From the IMG/VR virus record IMGVR_UViG_3300046790_000057, positions 1-29,257 of that record: 29,257 nucleotides of DNA; one strand, written 5' to 3'. Below are positions 1 through 5,889 of the stretch, one piece after another. Made by a program: the position numbers and the translations under genes. The DNA is from a virus. Position 1 is the first letter of the stretch. Each line of letters opens with the position of its first letter. A model generated the notes under the pieces. That model made no database searches. It was not told the origin of the DNA and saw nothing but the letters and a program-made list of their open reading frames with translations.

Positions 1-372
1 CACGAGCGCATCGAAGTTATCCGCGCCGACGATTTGAATAATCGAGCCGTTGACCAGCTCAATTTTCATTTCGTCGTCAATCTTGCGCCGGATCAGCTCA
101 CGCGGGAACGTGGCTTGTATGAGGTTCTTGCCCTCGCTGGTGATGTTGTCCCACACCACCTTTCGGCCCTGGCGCAACGTGGGCAGGCAATGCCAGTAGA
201 GCCCCACGCGCTCGAATGCCTGTTTGCAGGCTTGCGCGAGCGCGGTGCGGTCTTTGCCGCCTCGGCGGTGGCACACCCACACGGCGAACTTGCACCCGCC
301 ATCCATCGCTGCCATGTAGGGCACCTGATAGTGCCGGGGCTCCATCCCCCCCTGAATCGCGAGGTCAGGCAT
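1..372 (-). CDS. terL: Terminase large subunit, N-terminal part (cut by window edge)
   Basis: This is the ATPase of the phage DNA packaging motor, which drives DNA into the prohead and cuts it. The visible 124 codons run off the left edge without a stop. The N-terminus contains a short motif HRRGGKD after a VWVC strand, the deviant Walker A loop typical of phage large terminases. Later come a VVWDNI segment and GADNFDALV, which resembles the conserved strand and loop before Walker B in the same family. The ATG at 370-372 overlaps the end of the upstream gene by 8 bp, as terminase pairs often do. The nuclease domain lies outside the window. The family assignment is strong, but the exact subfamily cannot be told from this part. 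Confidence 0.85.
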   Translation of the reverse strand, partial: MPDLAIQGGMEPRHYQVPYMAAMDGGCKFAVWVCHRRGGKDRTALAQACKQAFERVGLYWHCLPTLRQGRKVVWDNITSEGKNLIQATFPRELIRRKIDDEMKIELVNGSIIQIVGADNFDALV

Positions 373-910
373 CGGGCACCTCCTCGGCGTCGATCACCTC
401 ACCACCCGGCGGGCCGGGGATGTAGCGCGGGGGCGCGATGTGCTGCGCGATGGGCGAGCAATAGACCCCGGCCACGGGCTGCGCGGCTTCTAGGGTGAGC
501 TTTTGAACAATGATGCGAAGAGCCGGATTCGTTGTCTCCTCGCGCGTCACGAATTGCTGGCCGAATCGCAGGAACACGCCGGGGCTTTTGTGCGCCACGT
601 TTTCGAGGTAGCGGGTTGCGCCCACTTGCTCGAACGCGGTGAAGAAGCAGCGCCGCATGTAGGCGTTCAAGCGCGTGACGGTCACATCGTCGTCGGCGTT
701 GCTGTCGTCGCCGAGGTCGGGCAGCGCCGGCCCGGGGGAACCCTGCGACATCGCGGGCGCGCCGGTGTCGTCACCGGGGGCGGGCGATTTGCGGGGGCGG
801 CCGGGGCCACGGCGCGGCGTGGCGGGCTGTTGCTGTTCGAGCTTTTTGCGTTCGCGCCACGCACGCTGGCGCTCGGCCTGCGTCATCGGCCGTTTTGCTT
901 CGTCGCCCAT
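365..910 (-). CDS. Putative terminase small subunit (DNA recognition)
   Basis: This 181-residue protein is encoded immediately upstream of, and overlapping, the large terminase gene, the usual place for the small subunit that recognises the packaging site. The N-terminal third is very basic and contains an AT-hook-like RRGPGRPRK near residues 33-41. It also has a short charged helix (ERQRAWRERKK). A middle helical part (about residues 75-130, with YMRRCFFTAFEQVG) is followed by a proline-rich acidic tail. I do not recognise a specific Pfam family with certainty, so the role is inferred mainly from position and the DNA-binding-type N-terminus. It is the first gene after a strong terminator and so probably depends on late antitermination. 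Confidence 0.55.
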   Translation of the reverse strand: MGDEAKRPMTQAERQRAWRERKKLEQQQPATPRRGPGRPRKSPAPGDDTGAPAMSQGSPGPALPDLGDDSNADDDVTVTRLNAYMRRCFFTAFEQVGATRYLENVAHKSPGVFLRFGQQFVTREETTNPALRIIVQKLTLEAAQPVAGVYCSPIAQHIAPPRYIPGPPGGEVIDAEEVPDA

Positions 911-932
911 TGCATCGCCCCAGAAACGAAAA

Positions 933-953
933 AGCCCGCCGGGTGGGCGGGCT
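933..953 (-). terminator. Rho-independent terminator between Q-like gene and terminase
   Basis: A perfect 8-bp stem (AGCCCGCC/GGCGGGCT, 5-nt loop) is followed on the minus strand by a T-rich run (TTTTTC then GTTTC). It would stop leftward transcripts before the terminase genes and is fairly symmetric, so it may also work weakly on the plus strand. Its position just after a Q-like gene resembles the lambdoid pR'-tR' arrangement. Confidence 0.8.
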
Positions 954-1055
954 CTTTCGGGGAATCCCGGGCAGGCTGTGATGCGTGCGCCGGTTAACCC
1001 GGGGGGTATTGCACAGTGCGCCGGGACGCACTTACCCCCACGGGGGGCGATTCTG

Positions 1056-1457
1056 CTACAGCAAACCGACTCGAATCAAGCGTATTTCGAGGGTGCGCAT
1101 TGCATTGGCATACAGATTTTCCCTATCTGCTTTCGAGGCCGGCAATTGCGAAGAAGTTATTTCCACGCCGAGGCATTCGGCGCGCGCGATGTGCTGTAAC
1201 GCAATTTGTTCTGCAGCGGGCAATTCATCAATTGCCCGCTCAATTGTCTGCATGAGCATGGCCTCAAGCTCATCATCTGGATCGCGATCAGCAGCCCGGC
1301 CGGCGGGCCTAAAAAATCCGCGTTGAGGGCTGTAATGCTTGCGCCATTGATGCCACCGGCCGAGGAGCGAGCCCATGCGGTGCAGGCGCAGCGCCGCGCG
1401 CTCGGGCGCCTCGGCCGGGGGTGCCGGCTTTGAGCGCAGGAGCGCGGGCGTGCTCAC
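1056..1457 (-). CDS. Putative late-gene antiterminator (Q-like) or sigma-like regulator
   Basis: This 133-residue protein has a central W-x-x-W-R-K-x-Y segment (about residues 36-42) and a C-terminal helical half in which a helix-turn-helix-like stretch (DELPAAEQIALQHIAR) is followed by a final helix ending LEIRLIRVGLL. That plan resembles phage Q/ArpU/RinA-type late regulators, where the last helices form a sigma-region-4-like domain. A GTG start at 1457 is chosen because it overlaps the upstream stop by 4 bp (GTGA); a longer upstream ATG would run through the upstream zinc-ribbon gene. Context supports the role: it is the last early gene, followed by a terminator and then terminase. The family match is by pattern only. 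Confidence 0.5.
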   Translation of the reverse strand: MSTPALLRSKPAPPAEAPERAALRLHRMGSLLGRWHQWRKHYSPQRGFFRPAGRAADRDPDDELEAMLMQTIERAIDELPAAEQIALQHIARAECLGVEITSSQLPASKADRENLYANAMRTLEIRLIRVGLL

Positions 1458-1657
1458 GGCGTGGTGCTCCATCCGCAATGGCTGCACTTGAGGCACCGGA
1501 TGAGCCGCCCCGGGCCGCCTTCGCTGAGCGTCACCACGCGGGCGCATGAGGGGAAGTCACGCACCCCGCGCAGCGTCGATTGCATGGCGATGCCGTGGCG
1601 CATGGGGCCGCCGCATTTCTTGCAGCTCAGGCGCTGCTGCGCGGGCGTGCTGCTCAT
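1454..1657 (-). CDS. Small zinc-ribbon protein
   Basis: This is a 67-residue protein with two Cys pairs, CKKC at residues 12-15 and CLKC at residues 55-58 (with a further C61), the spacing expected of a single zinc ribbon. The ATG overlaps the stop of the upstream gene (ATGA), and the gene's own stop overlaps the GTG of the Q-like gene, so three small genes appear translationally coupled. Zinc ribbons of this size in phages often bind DNA, RNA or RNA polymerase. The partner here is unknown. The protein could assist the neighbouring Q-like regulator, but that is inference from adjacency only. Confidence 0.65.
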   Translation of the reverse strand: MSSTPAQQRLSCKKCGGPMRHGIAMQSTLRGVRDFPSCARVVTLSEGGPGRLIRCLKCSHCGWSTTP

Positions 1658-1863
1658 TGCTTCACCGGCCCGTGAACGATGTAAGGCCACACGATGCGCA
1701 GCAAATCGGCCTCGTCGTCAATGCCGTGCGGCATCATGAGAATCGCCCCCTCAACGCGGATGAAGGAAAACGGCGAGCCGGTGGCGTTGTCGAGCAACTC
1801 GGCGCAGTGCCGATGTATCCCGAGAGTGCAGAGCACCACCTCTGTGCCGGCGTCGTGCCGCAT
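1654..1863 (-). CDS. Hypothetical protein, 69 aa
   Basis: This is a small predicted soluble protein (starts MRHDAGTEVV) lying 3 bp downstream of the previous gene and overlapping the next by 4 bp. No domain is recognised. Its coupling on both sides and the lack of any other plausible gene in the interval are the main reasons for calling it real. Confidence 0.5.
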   Translation of the reverse strand: MRHDAGTEVVLCTLGIHRHCAELLDNATGSPFSFIRVEGAILMMPHGIDDEADLLRIVWPYIVHGPVKQ

Positions 1864-1866
1864 GGC

Positions 1867-2616
1867 TCAAGCCTTGAACAATGCCGCCGTGGCGCGCTTC
1901 GATTGCTCGACGGCCATCGTCGCCTGCCCGAGCGCGGCATACTTTTCGCGCAGTGGGGGCGATTGAAGCAGCGCGGCGAGGCCGAGCGGCTTGCCCTCCT
2001 TCGCGAACTCGAACGCCGGCTCGCGCTGCGCCTCGGGCACGGGCTCCGAGAATGGGTCTTTGAACTCACCCGGCGGGCGCAGGGGGGCCGCGTCGATGCC
2101 GAAGAGCCTGACGAGCTGAGCCACCGCCTCGCGCTGCAGGCAGTCAATGAGCCGATCCATTGCCTCGGGGTCGCGGGCGAGGATGCCCTGCAGCTCTTCG
2201 GCCTGCGTGCGCGTAATGCGCAGATTGACAGCCACGGTCTGCACGCCCACACCGGCCGGCATCATTAGACCCGGCGTGCCATCGAAGCGGCCGCGCGTGT
2301 TCGCGATCTTGCCGATGGCTGCGCCGGCTATGGCCGCGTGCGCGTCGCGCATGTCGTCGGCCTTCGTGCGCACCACCGTGCCATCAGGCAACGGGGCGTT
2401 GCCGGTGTTGAAGGCGTCGATGCGCTTCGCTGCCGTGGTGTCGGTGTATTTCGTGAGGAACTTCGCTTGCTCGGCATGCACGCGCTCGGGGATGCCGAAC
2501 GGGTACGGTTCGCCGCCGTCGTCGTCAAAGATGCTCCACCCTTGAGCCCATTCGTTTTCCACGCAGGCCGCAGAGTCTGCGACGGGGGGGAAGCCTAGGC
2601 GGTGATCCTTTTTCAT
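1867..2616 (-). CDS. Hypothetical phage protein, 249 aa
   Basis: The start at 2616 (MKKDHRLG) is preferred over an upstream ATG because AGGAG sits 7 nt before it and the ATG overlaps the preceding stop (ATGA). The N-terminus has an aromatic/acidic segment (WSIFDDDGG) followed by FGIPER, as in small phage proteins that read GW-x-(I/V)-F near the start. The middle and C-terminus are helical with a LQREAVAQLVRLFG-type helix. No catalytic motif is visible and I do not assign a function. It lies in the early leftward operon between a 106-residue protein and small regulators. Confidence 0.55.
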   Translation of the reverse strand: MKKDHRLGFPPVADSAACVENEWAQGWSIFDDDGGEPYPFGIPERVHAEQAKFLTKYTDTTAAKRIDAFNTGNAPLPDGTVVRTKADDMRDAHAAIAGAAIGKIANTRGRFDGTPGLMMPAGVGVQTVAVNLRITRTQAEELQGILARDPEAMDRLIDCLQREAVAQLVRLFGIDAAPLRPPGEFKDPFSEPVPEAQREPAFEFAKEGKPLGLAALLQSPPLREKYAALGQATMAVEQSKRATAALFKA

Positions 2617-2933
2617 GCTGCTGCTCCTGGTTGCGTTGCGGGTCCGATCTTCCATGCGATCACCGCCACTGCGGTGCGGGGGGTGTCATCCCATTCGACG
2701 AAGTAAAGCAATTGCCCATCGTGCGTGATGCTGCCGAGCACCGTGCCCTTATCGCCCACCGGGTGCGCGTCGCCCTCTTCGCTCTTCACCTTTTCAATCC
2801 GCGCGCCGGCACGCCATGCGCCGAGCGAATCCTCGCGGGTGAACGCGCCAATCCATCCGGGTTCATTGCGGATGCCGAGTTCTTGCTCGACGGCCTCTCC
2901 ATCGACAATCACGTGGTGCGGGTTGCTCATCAT
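2613..2933 (-). CDS. Hypothetical protein, 106 aa
   Basis: The start MMSNPHHV at 2933 overlaps the stop of the PPC-motif gene (ATGATG). A much longer upstream extension in the same frame would run inside that neighbour and is rejected. The C-terminal half (KGTVLGSITHDGQLLYFVEWDD) reads like a short SH3-like or KOW-like beta-barrel, with alternating glycine and hydrophobic strands, often seen in small phage accessory proteins. Function is unknown. Confidence 0.55.
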   Translation of the reverse strand: MMSNPHHVIVDGEAVEQELGIRNEPGWIGAFTREDSLGAWRAGARIEKVKSEEGDAHPVGDKGTVLGSITHDGQLLYFVEWDDTPRTAVAVIAWKIGPATQPGAAA

Positions 2934-3502
2934 GCTGTTGCTGTTTCCGTTAGGTGGCACATGCGCGCCAGTGTGAGGAGCCATTGCGCCAGAGGCTCGG
3001 GGGTGCTGTCGCGTTCGCTGCGCAGGAGGTGGGGCCGCATGTCCATGCGCTTCGTCTGCACCACGTGCGATGGCTCGCCGAGCTGCAGCGGCAAGCGCGG
3101 CACATCCTCGGGCCTCACGCCCACGATGTAAAGCAACGTCGATTTCTGCGCGCGATGCCCAAACGAATGCTGATGAATCGGCAAGGTCCACCCGCCCCAC
3201 CGATCAACGCGCCCGAACCCCGGCAACGAGCACTCATCCCAGAGCGTCGATGTGGCCGGGTGCTCAAGCACACCACCCCACCGCCGCACCCGCTCGACTG
3301 CCCACGGCGCGAGCGCCTTCTCGGCGAGGTCAACCCGCGCTTGCCCCCGCAGCCGGCCCCACTGCGCGCACGGCGGATGCGCCACGATGGGCGAGCCCCC
3401 GGGCCACAAGCGCGCATCGCGCTCTGCATCCCACACATCGGCCCCGGGCAGCGTTTTATAAACGCTGTCGGCGCGGGCGAATAGGACGGCGATGGGGCGC
3501 AT
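2930..3502 (-). CDS. PPC-motif protein related to DNA cytosine methylase folds (function unproven)
   Basis: This 190-residue protein has the core AHPPCAQWG at residues 41-49. The PPC with a preceding hydrophobic strand is the arrangement around the catalytic cysteine of C5 DNA methyltransferases. However, the protein is short, and the usual SAM-binding FxGxG and ENV motifs are not evident; VLEHPATSTLW may be a degenerate counterpart of ENV. It could be a minimal or degenerate methylase-like enzyme, or a fold relative with another nucleotide-related job. The ATG lies 10 nt after the upstream stop, with the recurrent 15-bp motif at the junction. The call rests on motif reading alone. Confidence 0.5.
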   Translation of the reverse strand: MRPIAVLFARADSVYKTLPGADVWDAERDARLWPGGSPIVAHPPCAQWGRLRGQARVDLAEKALAPWAVERVRRWGGVLEHPATSTLWDECSLPGFGRVDRWGGWTLPIHQHSFGHRAQKSTLLYIVGVRPEDVPRLPLQLGEPSHVVQTKRMDMRPHLLRSERDSTPEPLAQWLLTLARMCHLTETATA

Positions 3503-3515
3503 GCTGATTCCGCTA
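3501..3515 (-). repeat. 15-bp near-palindrome, copy A (gene junction)
   Basis: The plus strand reads ATGCTGATTCCGCTA. It covers the stop codon of the upstream zinc-ribbon gene and two bases of the start codon of the PPC-motif gene. It is one of seven related copies in the window. Confidence 0.45.
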
Positions 3516-3749
3516 GTCGGTTATTGCTGCCTTCGTTGGCTTCTCGTCAATGCACGTGTGGCGCGTTCCCGTTGCCTGCACCGGCGGTGCCTTCGCTTTC
3601 GCGCTGCGCCCCCTCGTCATCGGCCCCGGAAAGCAAAGATTGCACTGCGCCGGCCAGTCGCCCGCCGTCATGTACCACCCCGCCCCCTTGCACCGGCTGC
3701 AATCCTTCGTCGCGAGGTTGTCCCGCGTTCTCTTCGGTTTGTGCGTCAT
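3513..3749 (-). CDS. Small zinc-binding (CxxC) protein overlapping the RusA-like gene
   Basis: This 78-residue protein (starts MTHKPKRT) has CSRCKGAGWY followed about 20 residues later by CNLC, giving two Cys pairs for one zinc site of the ribbon or DnaJ central-domain type. The start is supported by AGAGGA 8 nt upstream. It begins inside the RusA-like gene, and 203 bp are shared in different frames. The paired-cysteine motif makes this frame convincing. It ends 10 nt before the PPC-motif gene. Role unknown. Confidence 0.65.
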   Translation of the reverse strand: MTHKPKRTRDNLATKDCSRCKGAGWYMTAGDWPAQCNLCFPGPMTRGRSAKAKAPPVQATGTRHTCIDEKPTKAAITD

Positions 3750-4113
3750 CGTCGTCGTCCTCTTGCGCCGAAATCCCCACGCCCCATTGCGTGCTGCGCT
3801 CTTGGCTGTAAACCCACGTGATGAGGTCGCCCCCGTCATCAACGCCGAGCCATGAGGCCACCTCATCCCGAACCGCCTTGAGCGCGCCTGCGAGGTTGTC
3901 ATCGTCGAGCGGCCTCGTGTTCGGCCCGTAGCGGGTGAGCAGCACCGCGCAGGGCAACCCCGGCTTTCCTTGCTTCGCCTCGTGGCTCTTGAGAAACATC
4001 CCCACCGCAAAGCGCTCGGCCTTGACTCTGCGGCTGCGGGCCATGTGATGCTCGCGGTTATTGCCGCCCCGCTCGGTGCGAATCGGGATTAAGAGGGCGT
4101 GGAGTTGTGGCAT
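3547..4113 (-). CDS. RusA-like Holliday-junction resolvase family protein
   Basis: This protein probably cleaves branched DNA during phage replication or recombination. The 188-residue product has the family hallmark RPLDDDNLAGALKAVRD at residues 67-83 and a second acidic pair, VDDGG, near 91-95. These match the catalytic aspartates that coordinate metal in RusA. The N-terminus (IRTERGGNNREHHMARSRR) resembles phage members of the family, so the ATG at 4113 is kept. The conserved fold seems to end near residue 115 (WGVGI). The last 68 residues are acidic and low-complexity and overlap the next gene out of frame, so they may be a read-on tail. Confidence 0.7.
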   Translation of the reverse strand: MPQLHALLIPIRTERGGNNREHHMARSRRVKAERFAVGMFLKSHEAKQGKPGLPCAVLLTRYGPNTRPLDDDNLAGALKAVRDEVASWLGVDDGGDLITWVYSQERSTQWGVGISAQEDDDDDAQTEENAGQPRDEGLQPVQGGGVVHDGGRLAGAVQSLLSGADDEGAQRESEGTAGAGNGNAPHVH

Positions 4114-4127
4114 TGCTGAATCCGTTA
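4113..4127 (-). repeat. 15-bp near-palindrome, copy B (gene junction)
   Basis: The plus strand reads TTGCTGAATCCGTTA. It starts at the initiation codon of the RusA-like gene. It differs from copy C only at one base. Confidence 0.5.
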
Positions 4128-4140
4128 CTTGCGCTTTGCG

Positions 4141-4371
4141 CTAGTGGCTGCCGGGCACGAATTGAATCTCTTTGCTGGCTCGGGCTGGCAGTTGCCTCGG
4201 AATGCCTAGAACCCCGCCTTGAACCCGCAGGCGCACCTCGCAGCGCTTGCACTGCAGCGTATCGCCCTCGAACGCATCAGCCTCGGGTGAGGAGACAACC
4301 CACGCGAACGCCGTGCGGCTGCAGCAGCGCAGGAGGCCACGGGGGGAGATGAGGAGGGCGATGCGTTGCAT
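4141..4371 (-). CDS. Hypothetical small protein, 76 aa
   Basis: The start at 4371 (MQRIALLISP) is chosen because it lies 11 nt after the stop of the two-span membrane gene, with the recurrent junction motif between them. A longer reading through the upstream gene is unlikely. Residues 41-55 or so contain CKRC, a possible half zinc site, preceded by LLRCC. No family is recognised. Confidence 0.45.
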   Translation of the reverse strand: MQRIALLISPRGLLRCCSRTAFAWVVSSPEADAFEGDTLQCKRCEVRLRVQGGVLGIPRQLPARASKEIQFVPGSH

Positions 4372-4385
4372 TGCTGAATCCGCTA
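4371..4385 (-). repeat. 15-bp near-palindrome, copy C (gene junction)
   Basis: The plus strand reads TTGCTGAATCCGCTA. It spans from the first base of one start codon to the TAG stop of the preceding gene, so the whole intergenic gap is the repeat. Confidence 0.5.
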
Positions 4386-4550
4386 TGCGGTGAGGACGAG
4401 GATGAGGTACGCGCAGAGCACAACGCCGAGCGTGAACGACAGGCCGCAGCGCAGCACGTTGCGCATTGGCTTGTTCCGCGTCACCCACACGTGAGCCACG
4501 AGCACGCCGAAGAGGATGCCGAGGGCAATGGTGAGGTGGTCGCGGGTCAT
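4383..4550 (-). CDS. Small two-span membrane protein, 55 aa
   Basis: This reading frame gives a 55-residue protein with two hydrophobic helices, about residues 6-23 (LTIALGILFGVLVAHVWV) and 37-54 (LSFTLGVVLCAYLILVLT). They are joined by a basic loop TRNKPMRNVLR, so both ends are probably periplasmic or both cytoplasmic. The ATG overlaps the stop of the upstream low-complexity gene (ATGA). It has the size and topology of small phage membrane proteins, including class II holins, but it lies in the early replication operon with no endolysin nearby, so a lysis role is not supported. Confidence 0.6.
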   Translation of the reverse strand: MTRDHLTIALGILFGVLVAHVWVTRNKPMRNVLRCGLSFTLGVVLCAYLILVLTA

Positions 4551-4927
4551 GTTGCGGATTCCGTAACTCGGGGATTTTGGGGGTGCGGGGAGAGGGAGGG
4601 GCCCCCGGCCTCGGCCGCCCCCCGGCCAGCGTTTTTACCCCCCCCTACCCCACCGAATCCGGCCGCAGCAGCAGCCCACACCGCAGCGCAGAGCACCGCA
4701 GCAGCAGAGCACACGGCCAGCACCGCAGCAGCAGCGCAGAGCACCACCACGGGCAGCAGCATCGAAGCCTCGGCGTTGATGGCATGAGCCCGAGGGATGC
4801 GGTGCGCCGTGTCGGTCGGGGTGGTGGTGGTGGTGGTGGTGCGCAGCGTGCCGAACCCATCCGCAAATCCACCAGCGGAATCCGCAACAGCGCTAAAGCA
4901 TTGATTCGATTGAGGAAAGCGATTCAT
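4547..4927 (-). CDS. Low-complexity membrane-type protein, 126 aa (doubtful)
   Basis: The ATG at 4927 has GAGGA about 8 nt upstream and follows the replication gene by 11 nt; the stop overlaps the next gene (ATGA). The predicted product has a run of seven threonines, then an alanine/valine/cysteine-rich hydrophobic stretch of about 40 residues starting MLLPVVVLC, then a glycine-rich tail. The DNA is made of CAG/CTG-type and GGT triplet repeats, so the hydrophobicity may be a by-product of repeat DNA. The coding call rests on spacing and the start site, not on similarity. Confidence 0.35.
   Translation of the reverse strand: MNRFPQSNQCFSAVADSAGGFADGFGTLRTTTTTTTPTDTAHRIPRAHAINAEASMLLPVVVLCAAAAVLAVCSAAAVLCAAVWAAAAAGFGGVGGGKNAGRGAAEAGGPSLSPHPQNPRVTESAT
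4552..4566 (-). repeat. 15-bp near-palindrome, copy D (gene junction)
   Basis: The plus strand reads TTGCGGATTCCGTAA, 1 nt upstream of the ATG of the two-span membrane gene. It is the most symmetric copy at these junctions. Confidence 0.45.
4820..4840. repeat. (GGT)7 trinucleotide tract
   Basis: Seven uninterrupted GGT units encode a Thr7 run on the minus strand. Length changes by whole units would keep the reading frame. It lies inside a wider CAG-type low-complexity stretch at about 4660-4770. Confidence 0.7.
4873..4887 (+). repeat. 15-bp near-palindrome, copy E (inside coding frame)
   Basis: The plus strand reads CAGCGGAATCCGCAA, the reverse complement of the family consensus. It lies early in the low-complexity gene rather than at a gene boundary. 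Confidence 0.4.
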
Positions 4928-4938
4928 CTGGAGAATCC

Positions 4939-5889
4939 TCACGGGATGGAGCCACCGCGCAAACGCGCCGCCAGGTCTGGACCGGCCCACGCTGCCAGGG
5001 CATCGGCCTTCGCGGGGATGGGGCCGGCTGTAGCGGTGTCGCGGCGTCTGCCTCGTGCGACGGCCAGAGCGTAGGCGAAACCTTTGCCCTTCGCAATGGT
5101 TTCACGCGCCACATCGGCCATCTCGTCGGCCGTGACCCCGGCTTCGATGAGCGCAATGAGGTCGGGATGTGAGGGGTTCATTTCGGCCATTCCGGCGAGC
5201 CGCATTGCGCGGCAAATGAGCCCGGCCGGTGATGGCGTGAAGGCCGGTGTTTCGGTCGGCGTAACGGCGTCGGCGTTACTTGCGCGCGCTTCTCTCTCTC
5301 TTGGCTGTTCTGTATTAGGTATTGTGTTAAGAAATTCCGCGCACGCGAGCCCGTGAGTAACGCTAGGCGTTACGCCGGCTGTTGTTGCGTTACGCGGTGG
5401 CGTTACGTCAAGCAATGCCATCAACTCACCAAATAGGGCATTCTTTCGGGGCGTCAGGCCGCGCGCCATCAATTCAATTCGTATTGGCTCGCATCTTGCT
5501 CTGTAGCGTTTTTGCCTCTCCCTGTTCGCCTCCTTGCCCGTTACGCCGTTTTGGGGGTCTGACGTAACGCCTGACGTAACGCTACCCGGCCTTGACGTAA
5601 CGCCTACGGGGTTGAAGACGGCCTGATGCGGCACCGCAATTGCGCCCCGGTCGAGCAATCCTCGGCCCCCCTCGGTGATGCAAAAGTGAATGCTTAACAC
5701 GCGGTCGAGTTCGCGCTCTTCGTCCCGGGTGCGCACGCCGAGGGCGCGGCGCAGTTCTTCGATGTCAAAGGGCAGCAGCTCGCGCCGGTCGGCCATGTGC
5801 TGCACGAGCAGCATCAACATGCCCAGATGAACGAACCCTTGCCCGCGATGGCGTGAGGCGTATTCCGCTGACAGTGCCGAGGCGCTCAC
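4939..5889 (-). CDS. Putative replication initiation protein (YdaU/DUF1376-like) carrying iteron-like repeats
   Basis: The 316-residue protein has an N-terminal winged-helix-like region (about residues 20-75; HLGMLMLLVQHMADRRELLPFD followed by LRRALGVR) resembling phage replication proteins of the YdaU/DUF1376 kind. The middle is variable and low in conservation. The C-terminal domain (about 235-300; GLICRAMRLAGMAEMNPSHPDL, then GKGFAYALAVARGRR) matches the C-terminus seen on many phage initiators. It probably opens the origin and recruits the helicase loader. The ATG overlaps the previous stop by 4 bp. The coding sequence holds nine CGTTACG/CGTAACG repeats flanking an AT-rich patch, as expected for an origin embedded in the initiator gene. 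Function is by pattern. Confidence 0.6.
   Translation of the reverse strand: MSASALSAEYASRHRGQGFVHLGMLMLLVQHMADRRELLPFDIEELRRALGVRTRDEERELDRVLSIHFCITEGGRGLLDRGAIAVPHQAVFNPVGVTSRPGSVTSGVTSDPQNGVTGKEANRERQKRYRARCEPIRIELMARGLTPRKNALFGELMALLDVTPPRNATTAGVTPSVTHGLACAEFLNTIPNTEQPREREARASNADAVTPTETPAFTPSPAGLICRAMRLAGMAEMNPSHPDLIALIEAGVTADEMADVARETIAKGKGFAYALAVARGRRRDTATAGPIPAKADALAAWAGPDLAARLRGGSIP
5258..5604. repeat. Iteron-like repeats around an AT-rich patch: candidate replication origin
   Basis: There are nine copies of a CGTTACG-type or CGTAACG-type core, starting near 5258, 5355, 5366, 5386, 5399, 5537, 5561, 5573 and 5594. GACGTAACGCC occurs exactly at 5561 and 5594, nearly at 5573, and inverted at 5399. 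A relatively AT-rich stretch (about 5308-5338) lies among them. Every copy encodes Val-Thr as GTT-ACG or GTA-ACG, Val codons that are unexpected in such GC-rich DNA, so selection seems to act on the DNA. Confidence 0.5.

Noticed and set aside
991-1003. Palindrome around GGTTAACC downstream of the Q-like gene
   Set aside because: Single short palindrome without spacing or copies elsewhere; likely chance, although it lies where a late promoter is expected.
1546-2268. 240-aa open frame on the plus strand
   Set aside because: It is opposite four coupled minus-strand genes with good ribosome sites, and its product has no domain.
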